Shown piece after piece: positions 1 through 6,197 of a DNA stretch of 6,631 nt. This stretch comes from Candidatus Brevefilum sp. (GTDB lineage Bacteria; Chloroflexota; Anaerolineae; Anaerolineales; Anaerolineaceae): the NCBI GenBank assembly GCA_007119455.1, contig SKPR01000218.1:1-6631 (forward strand). Direction: 5' to 3'. The notes under the pieces are model-generated. The model saw nothing but the letters and a program-made list of their open reading frames with translations, searched no databases and had not been told where the DNA came from. Position 1 is the first letter of the stretch, and the number at the start of each line of letters is the position of its first letter. A program made the translations under genes and the position numbers.

Positions 1-120
1 CCCACCGCCAGTACCTGTCACCCCGGTCGCACCACACCCCGCCAAAATTCCAAACAACCACAGAATTTTATGCTTCCAGATTGTTTGCCACGCTTTTTTT
101 AATACCTCGCCGAAATCCAT
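1..120 (-). CDS. N-terminus of a membrane protein of unknown function (partial)
   Basis: This is the first 40 codons of a gene that continues beyond the left edge. The ATG at 120-118 is preceded by AAGGAGG (126-132 on the plus strand as CCTCCTT) with 5 bases between, so the start is secure. The protein begins MDFGEVLKKAWQ. A basic WKHK patch at residues 15-18 leads into a hydrophobic stretch, ILWLFGILAG (19-28), then a Gly/Thr-rich segment to the edge. This looks like the cytoplasmic lead and first membrane helix of an integral membrane protein. I recall similar starts in uncharacterised Chloroflexota membrane proteins, but that is memory and not a search. The Cys at residue 29 follows LAG and resembles a lipobox. 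The early basic residues and long lead make a lipoprotein less likely, though not excluded. Its own promoter region lies in 121-233, so it need not depend on guaA transcription. Confidence 0.75.
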   Translation of the reverse strand, partial: MDFGEVLKKAWQTIWKHKILWLFGILAGCGATGVTGTGGG

Positions 121-142
121 TTATTCCTCCTTGAAATCAATT

Positions 143-209
143 TTTCTCGATCAGGGAAAGCTAATTATCATTATAGTATATTTCTCATCACAATCCCCAA
201 ATCGAGAAA
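143..209. repeat. 9-bp inverted repeat TTTCTCGAT/ATCGAGAAA flanking the promoter of the left-edge gene
   Basis: TTTCTCGAT at 143-151 is exactly complementary to ATCGAGAAA at 201-209. A third related copy, TTTCTCATCA at 181-190, repeats 143-153 (TTTCTCGATCA) with one base missing, and it also pairs with 204-210 (ATTTCTC at 180-186 against GAGAAAT). The two outer arms enclose the proposed -10 region at 170-180. Three copies of one short word around a promoter could be regulator sites. AT-richness makes chance matches more likely, so this is a modest claim. Confidence 0.4.
170..180 (-). promoter_or_regulatory. Probable -10 region for the left-edge membrane protein gene
   Basis: Read on the minus strand, two overlapping -10 matches occur: TATACT (180-175) and a perfect TATAAT (175-170). 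Initiation would fall near 163, giving a leader of about 43 bases before the ATG at 120, with the Shine-Dalgarno site inside it. No good -35 hexamer is present at 16-18 bases spacing, so the promoter may be weak or may need an activator. Confidence 0.45.
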
Positions 210-233
210 TTAATCAGACTTGATCGATAGGGA

Positions 234-1799
234 TCATTCCCATTCTATGGTGCCCGGCGGTTTGCTTGTGATATCATAGACCACCCGGTTGACGCCTTTG
301 ACCTCATTGACAATGCGGTTGGCCACTCGCGCCAGGACATCAAAGGGCAGTCGAGCCCAATCGGCGGTCATAAAATCAGCTGTCGTGACGGCTCGCAAAG
401 CAATCACCTCTTCATATGTTCGCTGGTCACCCATCACCCCGACCGCTTTCACTGGCAAGAGAACCGCAAAAGCCTGTGCTGTTCCTGATGCAACCCCAGC
501 TGTGTCTATCCGAAACCGTAACAAACCGGCGTCAGCCAGTTCTGCCGTAAAAATCGAATCCGCCTGGCGCAGTTTCTCGATTCGATCACGTGTCACAGCA
601 CTCAGACAACGTACGGCCAGCCCTGGCCCCGGGAAGGGTTGCCGCCAGACCAGTTCCGGGGGTAAACCGAGTGTCTCCCCCACTAGCCGGACTTCATCTT
701 TAAACAAATAACGCAACGGTTCGACCAGGTCAAAATCCATTTTTTCAGGTAAACCACCCACGTTATGGTGAGTCTTGATCCGCTGGGCGTGGTTGCGTTC
801 GGGTGCGCGGGATTCAATCACATCAGGGTAGATCGTCCCCTGCACCAAAAATGGCGGGGCTCCCAGGCCATGCGCGGTTTGTTCGAACAAGCGGATGAAG
901 GTTTCACCAATCACGCGGCGTTTATCTTCAGGGGCGATAACCCCAGCCAGGTTGGTAAAAAACGTCTCAGCAGCATCAATGGTAATCAGGTTTTCCCCAA
1001 GGCTGTCTCGAAACGCCCTCTCCACCCATAAGCGCTCATTGTGTCGCATCAAGCCGGTGTCAACAAAGACAGCCGTGAGCTGATCTCCCACCGCTTTCTG
1101 AACCAGAGCAGTGGCCACACTCGAATCGACTCCGCCGCTAACGGCTGACAGCACCCGGGCATCCCCGACCTGGTCGCGGACATCAGCTACGGCCTGGTCA
1201 ATAATCGATTCGGCTGTCCAGTCACCCTGGCAGCCACAAACCTCATAGGCGAACCGCCGGAAGACCTGCTGGCCAATTGGGGTGTGATCCACTTCCGGGT
1301 GAAATTGCAGCCCATAATAACCACGCACATGGTCGCCCAGCACAGCTATTGGGCTGTTATCTGTTCTGGCCAAAACCTTGAAGCCATCGGGTGGTTCCTC
1401 GATCCGATCGCCGTGTGACATCCAAACCTGCAAATCATCTTCCGGACGCAGTAGGACTGAGGTCTCTACCACATTCAGCTTTGCCGGACCGTATTCACGT
1501 TTCCCCGCAGGCTTTACCCGTCCCTCAAGCGCCTGAACAAGGACTTGCATACCATAACAAATCCCCAGGATGGGTAATCCGGATGCCAACACATATTCTG
1601 GCAGTCCCGGTGCATCGGGTTCATAAACCGAATTTGGTCCGCCTGAGAGTACGAACCCTTCAGGGTCAAGCGACATGACTTCGGATTCAGGTGTATCCCA
1701 GGGAAGGAGTTCGGCATAAACCTGCACATCCCTCAGGCGTCTTGGGATCAGTTGGCTGTATTGTGAACCAAAATCAAGGACAATCAGTGTTTCAGGCAT
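234..1799 (-). CDS. guaA: GMP synthase (glutamine-hydrolysing)
   Basis: GuaA catalyses the last step of GMP synthesis in the cytoplasm: XMP + ATP + glutamine give GMP, AMP, PPi and glutamate. The 521-residue product has the standard order. A class I glutamine amidotransferase domain (about 1-195) carries nucleophile Cys81 in GICYGMQ and the His167/Glu169 pair in LQFHPEV. An ATP-pyrophosphatase domain follows, with the P-loop SGGVDSS (221-227) and RQPFPGPGLAVR (386-397). The dimerisation domain ends in the conserved KPPGTIEWE. Length is near the family's usual size. I chose the ATG at 1799-1797: it is preceded by GGAG (1806-1809) with 6 bases between, and the protein then begins at the MPETLIVLDFGSQYSQL motif. 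Reading could extend to a codon at 1820, but those 7 residues fall upstream of the conserved start. The start overlaps the end of the HIT gene by 8 bases, so translation is probably coupled. A small oddity is Pro19 in LIPRRLRD, where Ala is usual. Confidence 0.97.
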   Translation of the reverse strand: MPETLIVLDFGSQYSQLIPRRLRDVQVYAELLPWDTPESEVMSLDPEGFVLSGGPNSVYEPDAPGLPEYVLASGLPILGICYGMQVLVQALEGRVKPAGKREYGPAKLNVVETSVLLRPEDDLQVWMSHGDRIEEPPDGFKVLARTDNSPIAVLGDHVRGYYGLQFHPEVDHTPIGQQVFRRFAYEVCGCQGDWTAESIIDQAVADVRDQVGDARVLSAVSGGVDSSVATALVQKAVGDQLTAVFVDTGLMRHNERLWVERAFRDSLGENLITIDAAETFFTNLAGVIAPEDKRRVIGETFIRLFEQTAHGLGAPPFLVQGTIYPDVIESRAPERNHAQRIKTHHNVGGLPEKMDFDLVEPLRYLFKDEVRLVGETLGLPPELVWRQPFPGPGLAVRCLSAVTRDRIEKLRQADSIFTAELADAGLLRFRIDTAGVASGTAQAFAVLLPVKAVGVMGDQRTYEEVIALRAVTTADFMTADWARLPFDVLARVANRIVNEVKGVNRVVYDITSKPPGTIEWE

Positions 1800-2205
1800 G
1801 TGTGTCTCCATCCAACTCACCGATCAGGTGCCAGTGCCATTGAGGCAACGACTGGTTCCTGCCCCCATTGGTGATCAGGCGATATCCTTTTTCATCAAGC
1901 TGGTTATTTTTGACCAGGGTTTTTACGATTTCAATGAGGTCGGTATAAATTTCAGGTTGATCCGTAGGGGCTTCCAACAATGAGGTAATCCCATCTTTGG
2001 GCAGAATTAAAATATGCAGCGGATACGCTGGCCTGGGATGATGAAAGGCCATCCAATGACTGTTTTCTGAAATCCGATCAATTAGCAGGTGTTGACCCAT
2101 GTGCTTGAAAAAGAATTTTACCAAAGGGAACACCATCGGAAAGCGAGCAATCTGGATTAATGTAGCACCTAATTTACGTTTCAGCAAAGATGATCTGGCC
2201 TTCAT
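1792..2205 (-). CDS. HIT-family (histidine triad) hydrolase-like protein with a Q-H-H triad
   Basis: The 137-residue product matches the HIT fold. AFHHP...YPLHILILPKD (about 54-71) is the nucleotide-binding strand region. RLITNGGRNQSLPQWHWHL (about 109-127) aligns with the HINT-type signature that ends in His-x-His-x-His. Here the triad reads Gln122-W-His124-W-His126: the middle, catalytic His is kept and the first is Gln. HIT proteins hydrolyse or transfer nucleotide phosphoramidates, dinucleoside polyphosphates or adenylylated molecules; the substrate here is unknown. Residues 13-33 are hydrophobic with scattered basic residues, possibly a membrane-associated helix. The start is uncertain. 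ATG at 2205 overlaps the end of xpt by 32 bases and has no good Shine-Dalgarno site. A TTG at 2217 is in frame and adds four residues, while TTG at 2187 would shorten it. Its position inside the xpt-guaA block suggests a role around purine nucleotides, which is inference. Confidence 0.85.
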   Translation of the reverse strand: MKARSSLLKRKLGATLIQIARFPMVFPLVKFFFKHMGQHLLIDRISENSHWMAFHHPRPAYPLHILILPKDGITSLLEAPTDQPEIYTDLIEIVKTLVKNNQLDEKGYRLITNGGRNQSLPQWHWHLIGELDGDTHA

Positions 2206-2752
2206 CCAATGAAGCAATGGGAACCAGAGCTTTAATCGGGATATTCAAATAGGACAACAACTCCCGCCCGCCCTCAAACGTCTTCTCAATTAATGCACCA
2301 ATCCCCACCAGTGAAGCACCTGCCGTCTGGGCCAGTCGCACCAAACCAGCGATCGTATTACCTGAAGCCAGGAAATCATCAATGATCAGGACCCGTTCAC
2401 CTGAAGCCAGATATTCCGGCGAAACGATCAATTCCACCATCCTGCCCTTGGTATGGGAAGGGGCGACAGTCAAATAGACGGTATCCGGCATGGTCACGGG
2501 TTTATGTTTGCGGGCATAAACGACCGGGATATTGAGATACTTGGCCGTCATCAAAGCGGGTGCGATCCCTGAAATTTCAGCCGTCATCACTTTGGTGGGG
2601 TTTGTGTCTTTGAACAACCGGGCCAGTTCATGACCACAGGCATCCATCAAAACCGGGTCAACCTGGTGGTTAATAAATGGATCCACTTTCAGTATGCCAT
2701 CCCCCAGGCTCTCACCCTCTTCTTCAATCCGTTTTCGTAATGGTTCAAACAA
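2174..2752 (-). CDS. xpt: Xanthine phosphoribosyltransferase
   Basis: This enzyme salvages xanthine by joining it to PRPP to make XMP, the direct substrate of GuaA encoded downstream. The 192-residue product resembles Bacillus subtilis Xpt (about 194 residues) throughout: RKRIEEEG near the start (6-13), LKVDPFINHQVDP (21-33), SGIAPA (61-66), the ARKHK loop (80-84), and the 13-residue PRPP-binding motif VLIIDDFLASGNT (121-133). The two Asp in that motif bind ribose hydroxyls in type I phosphoribosyltransferases. EKTFEGGR (156-163) and a C-terminal SLDEGQI also match. The start is TTG at 2752-2750: GGAGG lies 6 bases upstream, and the residues after it align with the B. subtilis N-terminus. An ATG at 2765 is in another frame and hits a stop at once. 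It lies 91 bases after the glycosyltransferase stop. B. subtilis xpt carries a purine riboswitch, but I see none here. Adenine phosphoribosyltransferase is a less likely alternative. Confidence 0.95.
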   Translation of the reverse strand: MFEPLRKRIEEEGESLGDGILKVDPFINHQVDPVLMDACGHELARLFKDTNPTKVMTAEISGIAPALMTAKYLNIPVVYARKHKPVTMPDTVYLTVAPSHTKGRMVELIVSPEYLASGERVLIIDDFLASGNTIAGLVRLAQTAGASLVGIGALIEKTFEGGRELLSYLNIPIKALVPIASLDEGQIIFAET

Positions 2753-2758
2753 AACGAG

Positions 2759-2763
2759 CCTCC
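2759..2763 (-). promoter_or_regulatory. Shine-Dalgarno site GGAGG fixing the TTG start of xpt
   Basis: Read on the minus strand, GGAGG lies 6 bases before the TTG at 2752. This is ideal spacing and supports the non-ATG start. The overlapping ATGGAGG would begin a reading frame that stops after six codons. Confidence 0.8.
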
Positions 2764-2843
2764 ATGTATTAATGGTCAGGGTTATTAAAATTTTAAACCG
2801 ATTTTTTTGTTCTGATTACTGGACGAGTAAATTTAACCAGTTC

Positions 2844-3809
2844 TTAAACTGGGGGATGCTGATTATCAGTCTGGCTGTTATCTTGCTGGCGGATCCGGAA
2901 TAAGATTTCTTCAAGAATCTTACGATTAAAGCTGACGAGATCGGCGATCAGCCCGATCAGGAAGGTGATAAAACCAACAATCAGAAAAACGGCTGCCAGG
3001 ATCAACGATTGGATCATACCAGTCCCCTCACCCTGCAAGAACACGATAAGAAAACGCACACCAATCCCCAAACCCGCCAGCAACATGATCACACTCAAAA
3101 CCGTAAAGATCCGCAAAGCCCGGTACATCGCAAAGGATCGGATAATTGTAATGGTCGAGTTGACCAGGTAATTTCGGATGCTGCTGAACAAACGAGATGG
3201 TCGCTCAGGCGGGTTAGTTTCGATAGGCACGAATGACACCCGGACTTTATTGGCGCCAGCCTGAATCAGCGTTTCGAGGGTATACGAATAATTGCTGAGC
3301 ACCATGGTTTCTAAGGCCACCTGGCGGGTGACGGCCCGGAAACCGCTGGTCGCGTCAGGAATATGAAAACCGGCGGTGGCAGAAACCACCCGGCTGCCAA
3401 TCGTCTGGAGGGCACGTTTGTGCGGTGGGAAGTGATCCAAAGACCCCACGCCACGGTCACCGATCACCATTTCTGCTTCACCAGCCAAAATCGGCCTGAC
3501 AAGTTTCTCGATATCGGCTGCATTATACTGATTATCCGCGTCGGTATTCAAAATCACATCTGCGCCCAGACGCAGACTGGCATCCAACCCATGGGTATAA
3601 GCCTGGGCCAATCCCAGGTGACGTGAGAGGTGCACGATATGGTGCGCGCCATTTTCTCGGGCAACATCGACAGTATTATCGGAGCTGCCATCATCAATCA
3701 CCAGGGTTTCAACCTGATCAAACCCTGTCACTTCTTTTGGCATGAGGTTCAGCGTTTTGGGCAGGATCTGCGCCTCATTAAAACATGGAATTTGGATAAT
3801 CAGTTTCAT
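2844..3809 (-). CDS. Family 2 glycosyltransferase, polyprenyl-phosphate sugar transferase type
   Basis: Proteins of this kind move a sugar from a nucleotide donor, commonly onto polyprenyl phosphate at the inner face of the membrane. The 321-residue product has an N-terminal GT-A domain: IQIPCFNEA (5-13), VIDDGSSDNT (37-46), the metal-binding NTDADNQ (88-94, DxD Asp90/Asp92), and SGFRA (155-159). Basic linker IRSFAMYRALR (223-233) is followed by two hydrophobic segments, about 233-257 and 265-291, then a polar tail. This matches the dolichol- or undecaprenol-phosphate glycosyltransferase subgroup with two C-terminal helices (DPM1/GtrB-like). The ATG at 3809 follows GGAAG with 5 bases between, and MKLIIQIPCFNEA is the usual domain start. 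Donor and acceptor cannot be read from the sequence. No flippase or cell-wall gene is adjacent, and xpt downstream is functionally unrelated, so co-transcription may be incidental. Confidence 0.9.
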   Translation of the reverse strand: MKLIIQIPCFNEAQILPKTLNLMPKEVTGFDQVETLVIDDGSSDNTVDVARENGAHHIVHLSRHLGLAQAYTHGLDASLRLGADVILNTDADNQYNAADIEKLVRPILAGEAEMVIGDRGVGSLDHFPPHKRALQTIGSRVVSATAGFHIPDATSGFRAVTRQVALETMVLSNYSYTLETLIQAGANKVRVSFVPIETNPPERPSRLFSSIRNYLVNSTITIIRSFAMYRALRIFTVLSVIMLLAGLGIGVRFLIVFLQGEGTGMIQSLILAAVFLIVGFITFLIGLIADLVSFNRKILEEILFRIRQQDNSQTDNQHPPV

Positions 3810-3839
3810 GTTGTCTTCCGAACTATTTTCGATGGGATT

Positions 3840-3845
3840 AGTATA
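3840..3845 (-). promoter_or_regulatory. Probable -10 element of the glycosyltransferase promoter
   Basis: TATACT on the minus strand lies 30 bases before the ATG at 3809, so initiation near 3833 would give a leader of about 24 bases that includes the GGAAG ribosome site. The hexamer at the -35 position is CAGGGA, a poor match, and it falls inside the palindrome at 3858-3887. That arrangement fits a regulated promoter. Confidence 0.4.
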
Positions 3846-3857
3846 ACATGGTCGCGA

Positions 3858-3887
3858 GATTATCCCTGTGTCGTAGACAGGATAATC
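3858..3887. repeat. Palindrome GATTATCC...GGATAATC upstream of the glycosyltransferase gene
   Basis: GATTATCC (3858-3865) is exactly complementary to GGATAATC (3880-3887). Inside these arms TGT (3867-3869) pairs with ACA (3877-3879), leaving one unpaired C at 3866 and a 7-base centre. Its centre is about 39 bases upstream of the inferred initiation point. That is the usual location for a transcription-factor operator overlapping a -35 region. No T-run follows on either strand, so it is not a terminator. Confidence 0.5.
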
Positions 3888-4112
3888 GCAAAGGTAGAGA
3901 AAAATCTTAACTGAGAAACCGAGAGTTAGTGTCTTGTCAATTGGTGTAAATTGCGTTTTGTGCTTCCACTCTAATCAACGCATCATCAAGAATAAATAAT
4001 TGATATGGTTCGTAACCAATGCGTTTGCAATTACCCTGGTGGTGCAGGTCGGATCTAGTATCAAAACTGAATTTCTGATCGGACTTTATGTCGAACTGAA
4101 AAATGGAAGAAC

Positions 4113-4916
4113 CTAATCCTTAAGAACGAAAGCTTTTAATGCCGCCTCTGCCTCCTGTATTTTCTGAGCATAGACGGCGACCTGAGCTTCAAACGAAGAT
4201 CTGGGGCGCATGGCGCGGTAACCAGCCTTCATTTCATCCTCCCAAGCCAATAATATCCCCTGGTCTGGCTCAGGATAGGTTGCCTGGCCACAAATGGCAT
4301 TTAACGGCAACCGTGGCGGGATGGGAAAAACACCTGCCCTGCGGTAGCCAATCACCAGGGTTGTGATCGGAATCGCACCATCAGGTAACCCCAACTTTTC
4401 TTTCAGTTCACCCACATCAAGCAAGCCCGTTTTACCTGTCTCCGACAGCATAATCGAAGAAAGGCCGCACGCTTCTGCGGCCAGGGTCATGTTCATCGCA
4501 GCCAGACCGGCATTGAAGACTGCCATGGTATGCATCACCAGCGGCGCTTCAGGGAAATCAAAAGCGGACCCAAGCTGGTCAACCCGGTGTGTATCTGCCA
4601 GGATGATAATCGCGCGCTGCCCATTGAAGGGGATTGACCTTGAAAATCTTTCTTGCCAGGAATCTCTGGAAAAACAGATAAAGGTCCAGGTTTGCAGGTT
4701 AACGCCGGATGGGGCCATCCGGCCGGCCTCCAGGATAGCTTTCACAGCCTCCTCGGGTACAGGTTTATCTTTGAAATGTCGGATGCTGCGCCTTGAAAAT
4801 ATCAATTTAAGTGTCGGATTGTCTTCAAGGGAATCAGGGACATCCGGTGATGCTTTCAGGATATCCAAGAGGCTGCGGAAAAATCCTTTGCTATTTTTCT
4901 CGGATTCTCCCATCAC
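4113..4916 (-). CDS. Nitroreductase-family FMN oxidoreductase
   Basis: The 267-residue product carries the nitroreductase FMN-binding signature. SRRSIRHFKDKPVPEEAVKA (41-60) includes Arg42, Arg43, Ser44 and Arg46 in the usual phosphate-binding place, followed by MAPSGVNLQTW (67-77) with Ser70, Asn73 and Gln75. AGLAAMNMTLAAEACGL (137-152) and ITTLVIGY (184-191) are the typical later core elements. Family members use NAD(P)H or a reduced partner to reduce varied substrates, and some act as dehydrogenases in peptide or cofactor maturation. Substrate here is unknown. About 35 residues precede the core, and roughly 50-60 residues beyond it end in an Ala/Glu-rich helix (250-262). No ferredoxin-type cysteines are present. 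It starts 3 bases after the radical SAM stop. GTG at 4916 has AGGA 7 bases upstream, and ATG at 4913 is the next codon, so either may start. The tight coupling implies the two enzymes act together. Confidence 0.92.
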   Translation of the reverse strand: MMGESEKNSKGFFRSLLDILKASPDVPDSLEDNPTLKLIFSRRSIRHFKDKPVPEEAVKAILEAGRMAPSGVNLQTWTFICFSRDSWQERFSRSIPFNGQRAIIILADTHRVDQLGSAFDFPEAPLVMHTMAVFNAGLAAMNMTLAAEACGLSSIMLSETGKTGLLDVGELKEKLGLPDGAIPITTLVIGYRRAGVFPIPPRLPLNAICGQATYPEPDQGILLAWEDEMKAGYRAMRPRSSFEAQVAVYAQKIQEAEAALKAFVLKD

Positions 4917-4919
4917 AAC

Positions 4920-6134
4920 TCAATCCTGCTTGACTTTTTGTTTATTAACCACATTCACCAATCCACCGAATAACCGGTACTCATCCATCCGGCAGGAGTT
5001 GATCAATTTCCCATCATATACTGTCATATCCGGGCATGAATCGCACATGTCCGCCTGGCCGGAGCCCTGGAGATCTGGCGCCTGGATGATACCAATGCTC
5101 TGGACTTTGACCGGTGAGAAGATGCGACCGGGATGCCGGACCAATTCCTTCAGCCGCCTGCCATACGCTTTACGGACAACCGGATCCCAGGGCCACATCA
5201 GGAATGTCAATGACCCGATTTTTGAACTGGAAAGGTAAGCCAGGTAGGTGCCTCTGAACAGGTGATGCATGGTTTGAGCGACTTCCATGGTCTGCTTACC
5301 CACTGAGCCGTACACCCCATGATTTGATCCGACCACGGCCGAGATCAACCACTTATAAGAATCGTGGCGTTGGGTGCCGCCCAGGTAACCTGAGGCTTCA
5401 TAATCAGGACAGATGGATTTGATCTTCTCGTAGACTTCAGGCCCGGAGACAAATTCCTCATCGAAACTTTCTGTGACGTAGCCCAGCTGCGACATGTCCA
5501 CCTGCTGACTTTCCGAACTGATGCCGTCATAGGTGTCTGTAGCTGCCGTCCGGTAGGTGATAAAGACCAATCCGGCGACCTTATCAAAGTTTTTCTGCCC
5601 CCATTCCACCACAGAAGGGATTGATTCATAGGTCGATGGGTAAACGGTTGAATTGAATACCGTGTACAGTCCGCCCTCATCATGGATCATATCTGCATAA
5701 AACTGGCGCAGTTCATTGTGTGCTTCTTCAGTGCGGCCCTCCCAACCCGGACGGTTCTGATGGCTGTCGATATGGATGGTGAAACCCGCCAACCCGGCTT
5801 TTTTCAGTTCTTTTAGAAACTCGGGCGTCAACTTTGCCGCATTGGTGAGCGCAATCGGTTTCATCCCCAATTCGGCAATATAGGCGACGATTTCGCAGAT
5901 TTCCGGGTGCAGCAAGGGTTCTCCACCTGCGATGGAGACATTGTCCGGGTTACGCCAGCGCTTGAAAAATCGCAATTCCTCCTTCACCTCTTCGAGCGGT
6001 TTGTGCTTTGTAAGGGTCGACCGGTAACATCCCTCGCATTTAAGATTGCAGATATCGGTTACTTCCAACCAGGCGATGGGATTATCGTTCATAGACCACG
6101 GGAGGCGATAGAGGTTGCTTTTTTCAAGATTCAT
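4920..6134 (-). CDS. Radical SAM enzyme with a possible second iron-sulfur cluster, substrate unknown
   Basis: The 404-residue product has the radical SAM cluster motif Cys29-x3-Cys33-x2-Cys36 (TDICNLKCEGCYRS), which holds a [4Fe-4S] cluster that cleaves S-adenosylmethionine. The SAM-contacting AGGEP motif (69-73) and barrel strands such as ALTNAA (95-100) and FTIHIDSHQ (118-126) follow. Beyond the core there are further cysteines at 80, 242, 364, 367 and 381. Cys242, 364, 367 and 381 lie late, and CDSCPDM...NSC resembles ligands of an auxiliary cluster as in SPASM/Twitch proteins, although the spacing is not the standard SPASM pattern. SPASM-type enzymes often modify peptides or proteins, but no precursor peptide is visible nearby. 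The ATG at 6134 follows AAAGGAG (6142-6148) with 7 bases between, a strong and unambiguous start. The gene heads a two-gene operon with the nitroreductase. I do not recognise a named family beyond radical SAM. Confidence 0.93.
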   Translation of the reverse strand: MNLEKSNLYRLPWSMNDNPIAWLEVTDICNLKCEGCYRSTLTKHKPLEEVKEELRFFKRWRNPDNVSIAGGEPLLHPEICEIVAYIAELGMKPIALTNAAKLTPEFLKELKKAGLAGFTIHIDSHQNRPGWEGRTEEAHNELRQFYADMIHDEGGLYTVFNSTVYPSTYESIPSVVEWGQKNFDKVAGLVFITYRTAATDTYDGISSESQQVDMSQLGYVTESFDEEFVSGPEVYEKIKSICPDYEASGYLGGTQRHDSYKWLISAVVGSNHGVYGSVGKQTMEVAQTMHHLFRGTYLAYLSSSKIGSLTFLMWPWDPVVRKAYGRRLKELVRHPGRIFSPVKVQSIGIIQAPDLQGSGQADMCDSCPDMTVYDGKLINSCRMDEYRLFGGLVNVVNKQKVKQD

Positions 6135-6141
6135 AAAAACA

Positions 6142-6148
6142 CTCCTTT
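6142..6148 (-). promoter_or_regulatory. Strong Shine-Dalgarno site AAAGGAG of the radical SAM gene
   Basis: Seven bases match the anti-Shine-Dalgarno sequence and sit 7 bases before the ATG at 6134. This is the best ribosome site of the right half and suggests efficient translation of the radical SAM protein. Confidence 0.85.
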
Positions 6149-6197
6149 AAATGGCGCAATATATTAACCTGAAAAATACACCGGTAAAAATGGGAAG

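Larger units (their letters stand above)
3810..4112. other. 303-base intergenic region between the nitroreductase and glycosyltransferase genes
   Basis: No convincing gene is present. The right side would carry the 3' end of the nitroreductase transcript, and I found no strong hairpin plus T-run there. A 5-bp hairpin at 4006-4018 is too weak to call a terminator. The left part holds the proposed glycosyltransferase promoter and a palindrome (separate entries). A short plus-strand open frame at 4000-4116 reads protein-like but has no ribosome site; it is treated as a finding and not as a gene. The word TGCGTT occurs at 3952 and 4020 and inverted (AACGCA) at 3977, probably by chance. Confidence 0.6.

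Noticed and set aside
289..711. Plus-strand open frame of 140 codons opposite guaA
   Set aside because: Antisense shadow of guaA, rich in Arg/Ser/Thr with no recognisable motif.
2818..2841. ACTGG...CCAGT inverted repeat between the glycosyltransferase and xpt as a terminator
   Set aside because: Five base pairs around a 14-base loop, with an A-run and no T-run following on the minus strand.
3912..3940. TTGACA on the minus strand (3940-3935) as a glycosyltransferase promoter
   Set aside because: The -35 is perfect but no -10 match lies 16-19 bases downstream.
4006..4018. Hairpin TGGTT-ACG-AACCA as terminator of the nitroreductase transcript
   Set aside because: Only five base pairs, with an interrupted T-rich stretch after it; too weak to call.
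4363..5238. Long plus-strand open frame of 291 codons spanning the nitroreductase and radical SAM genes
   Set aside because: It lies entirely antisense to two strongly supported genes, has no domain-like pattern, and crosses their junction.
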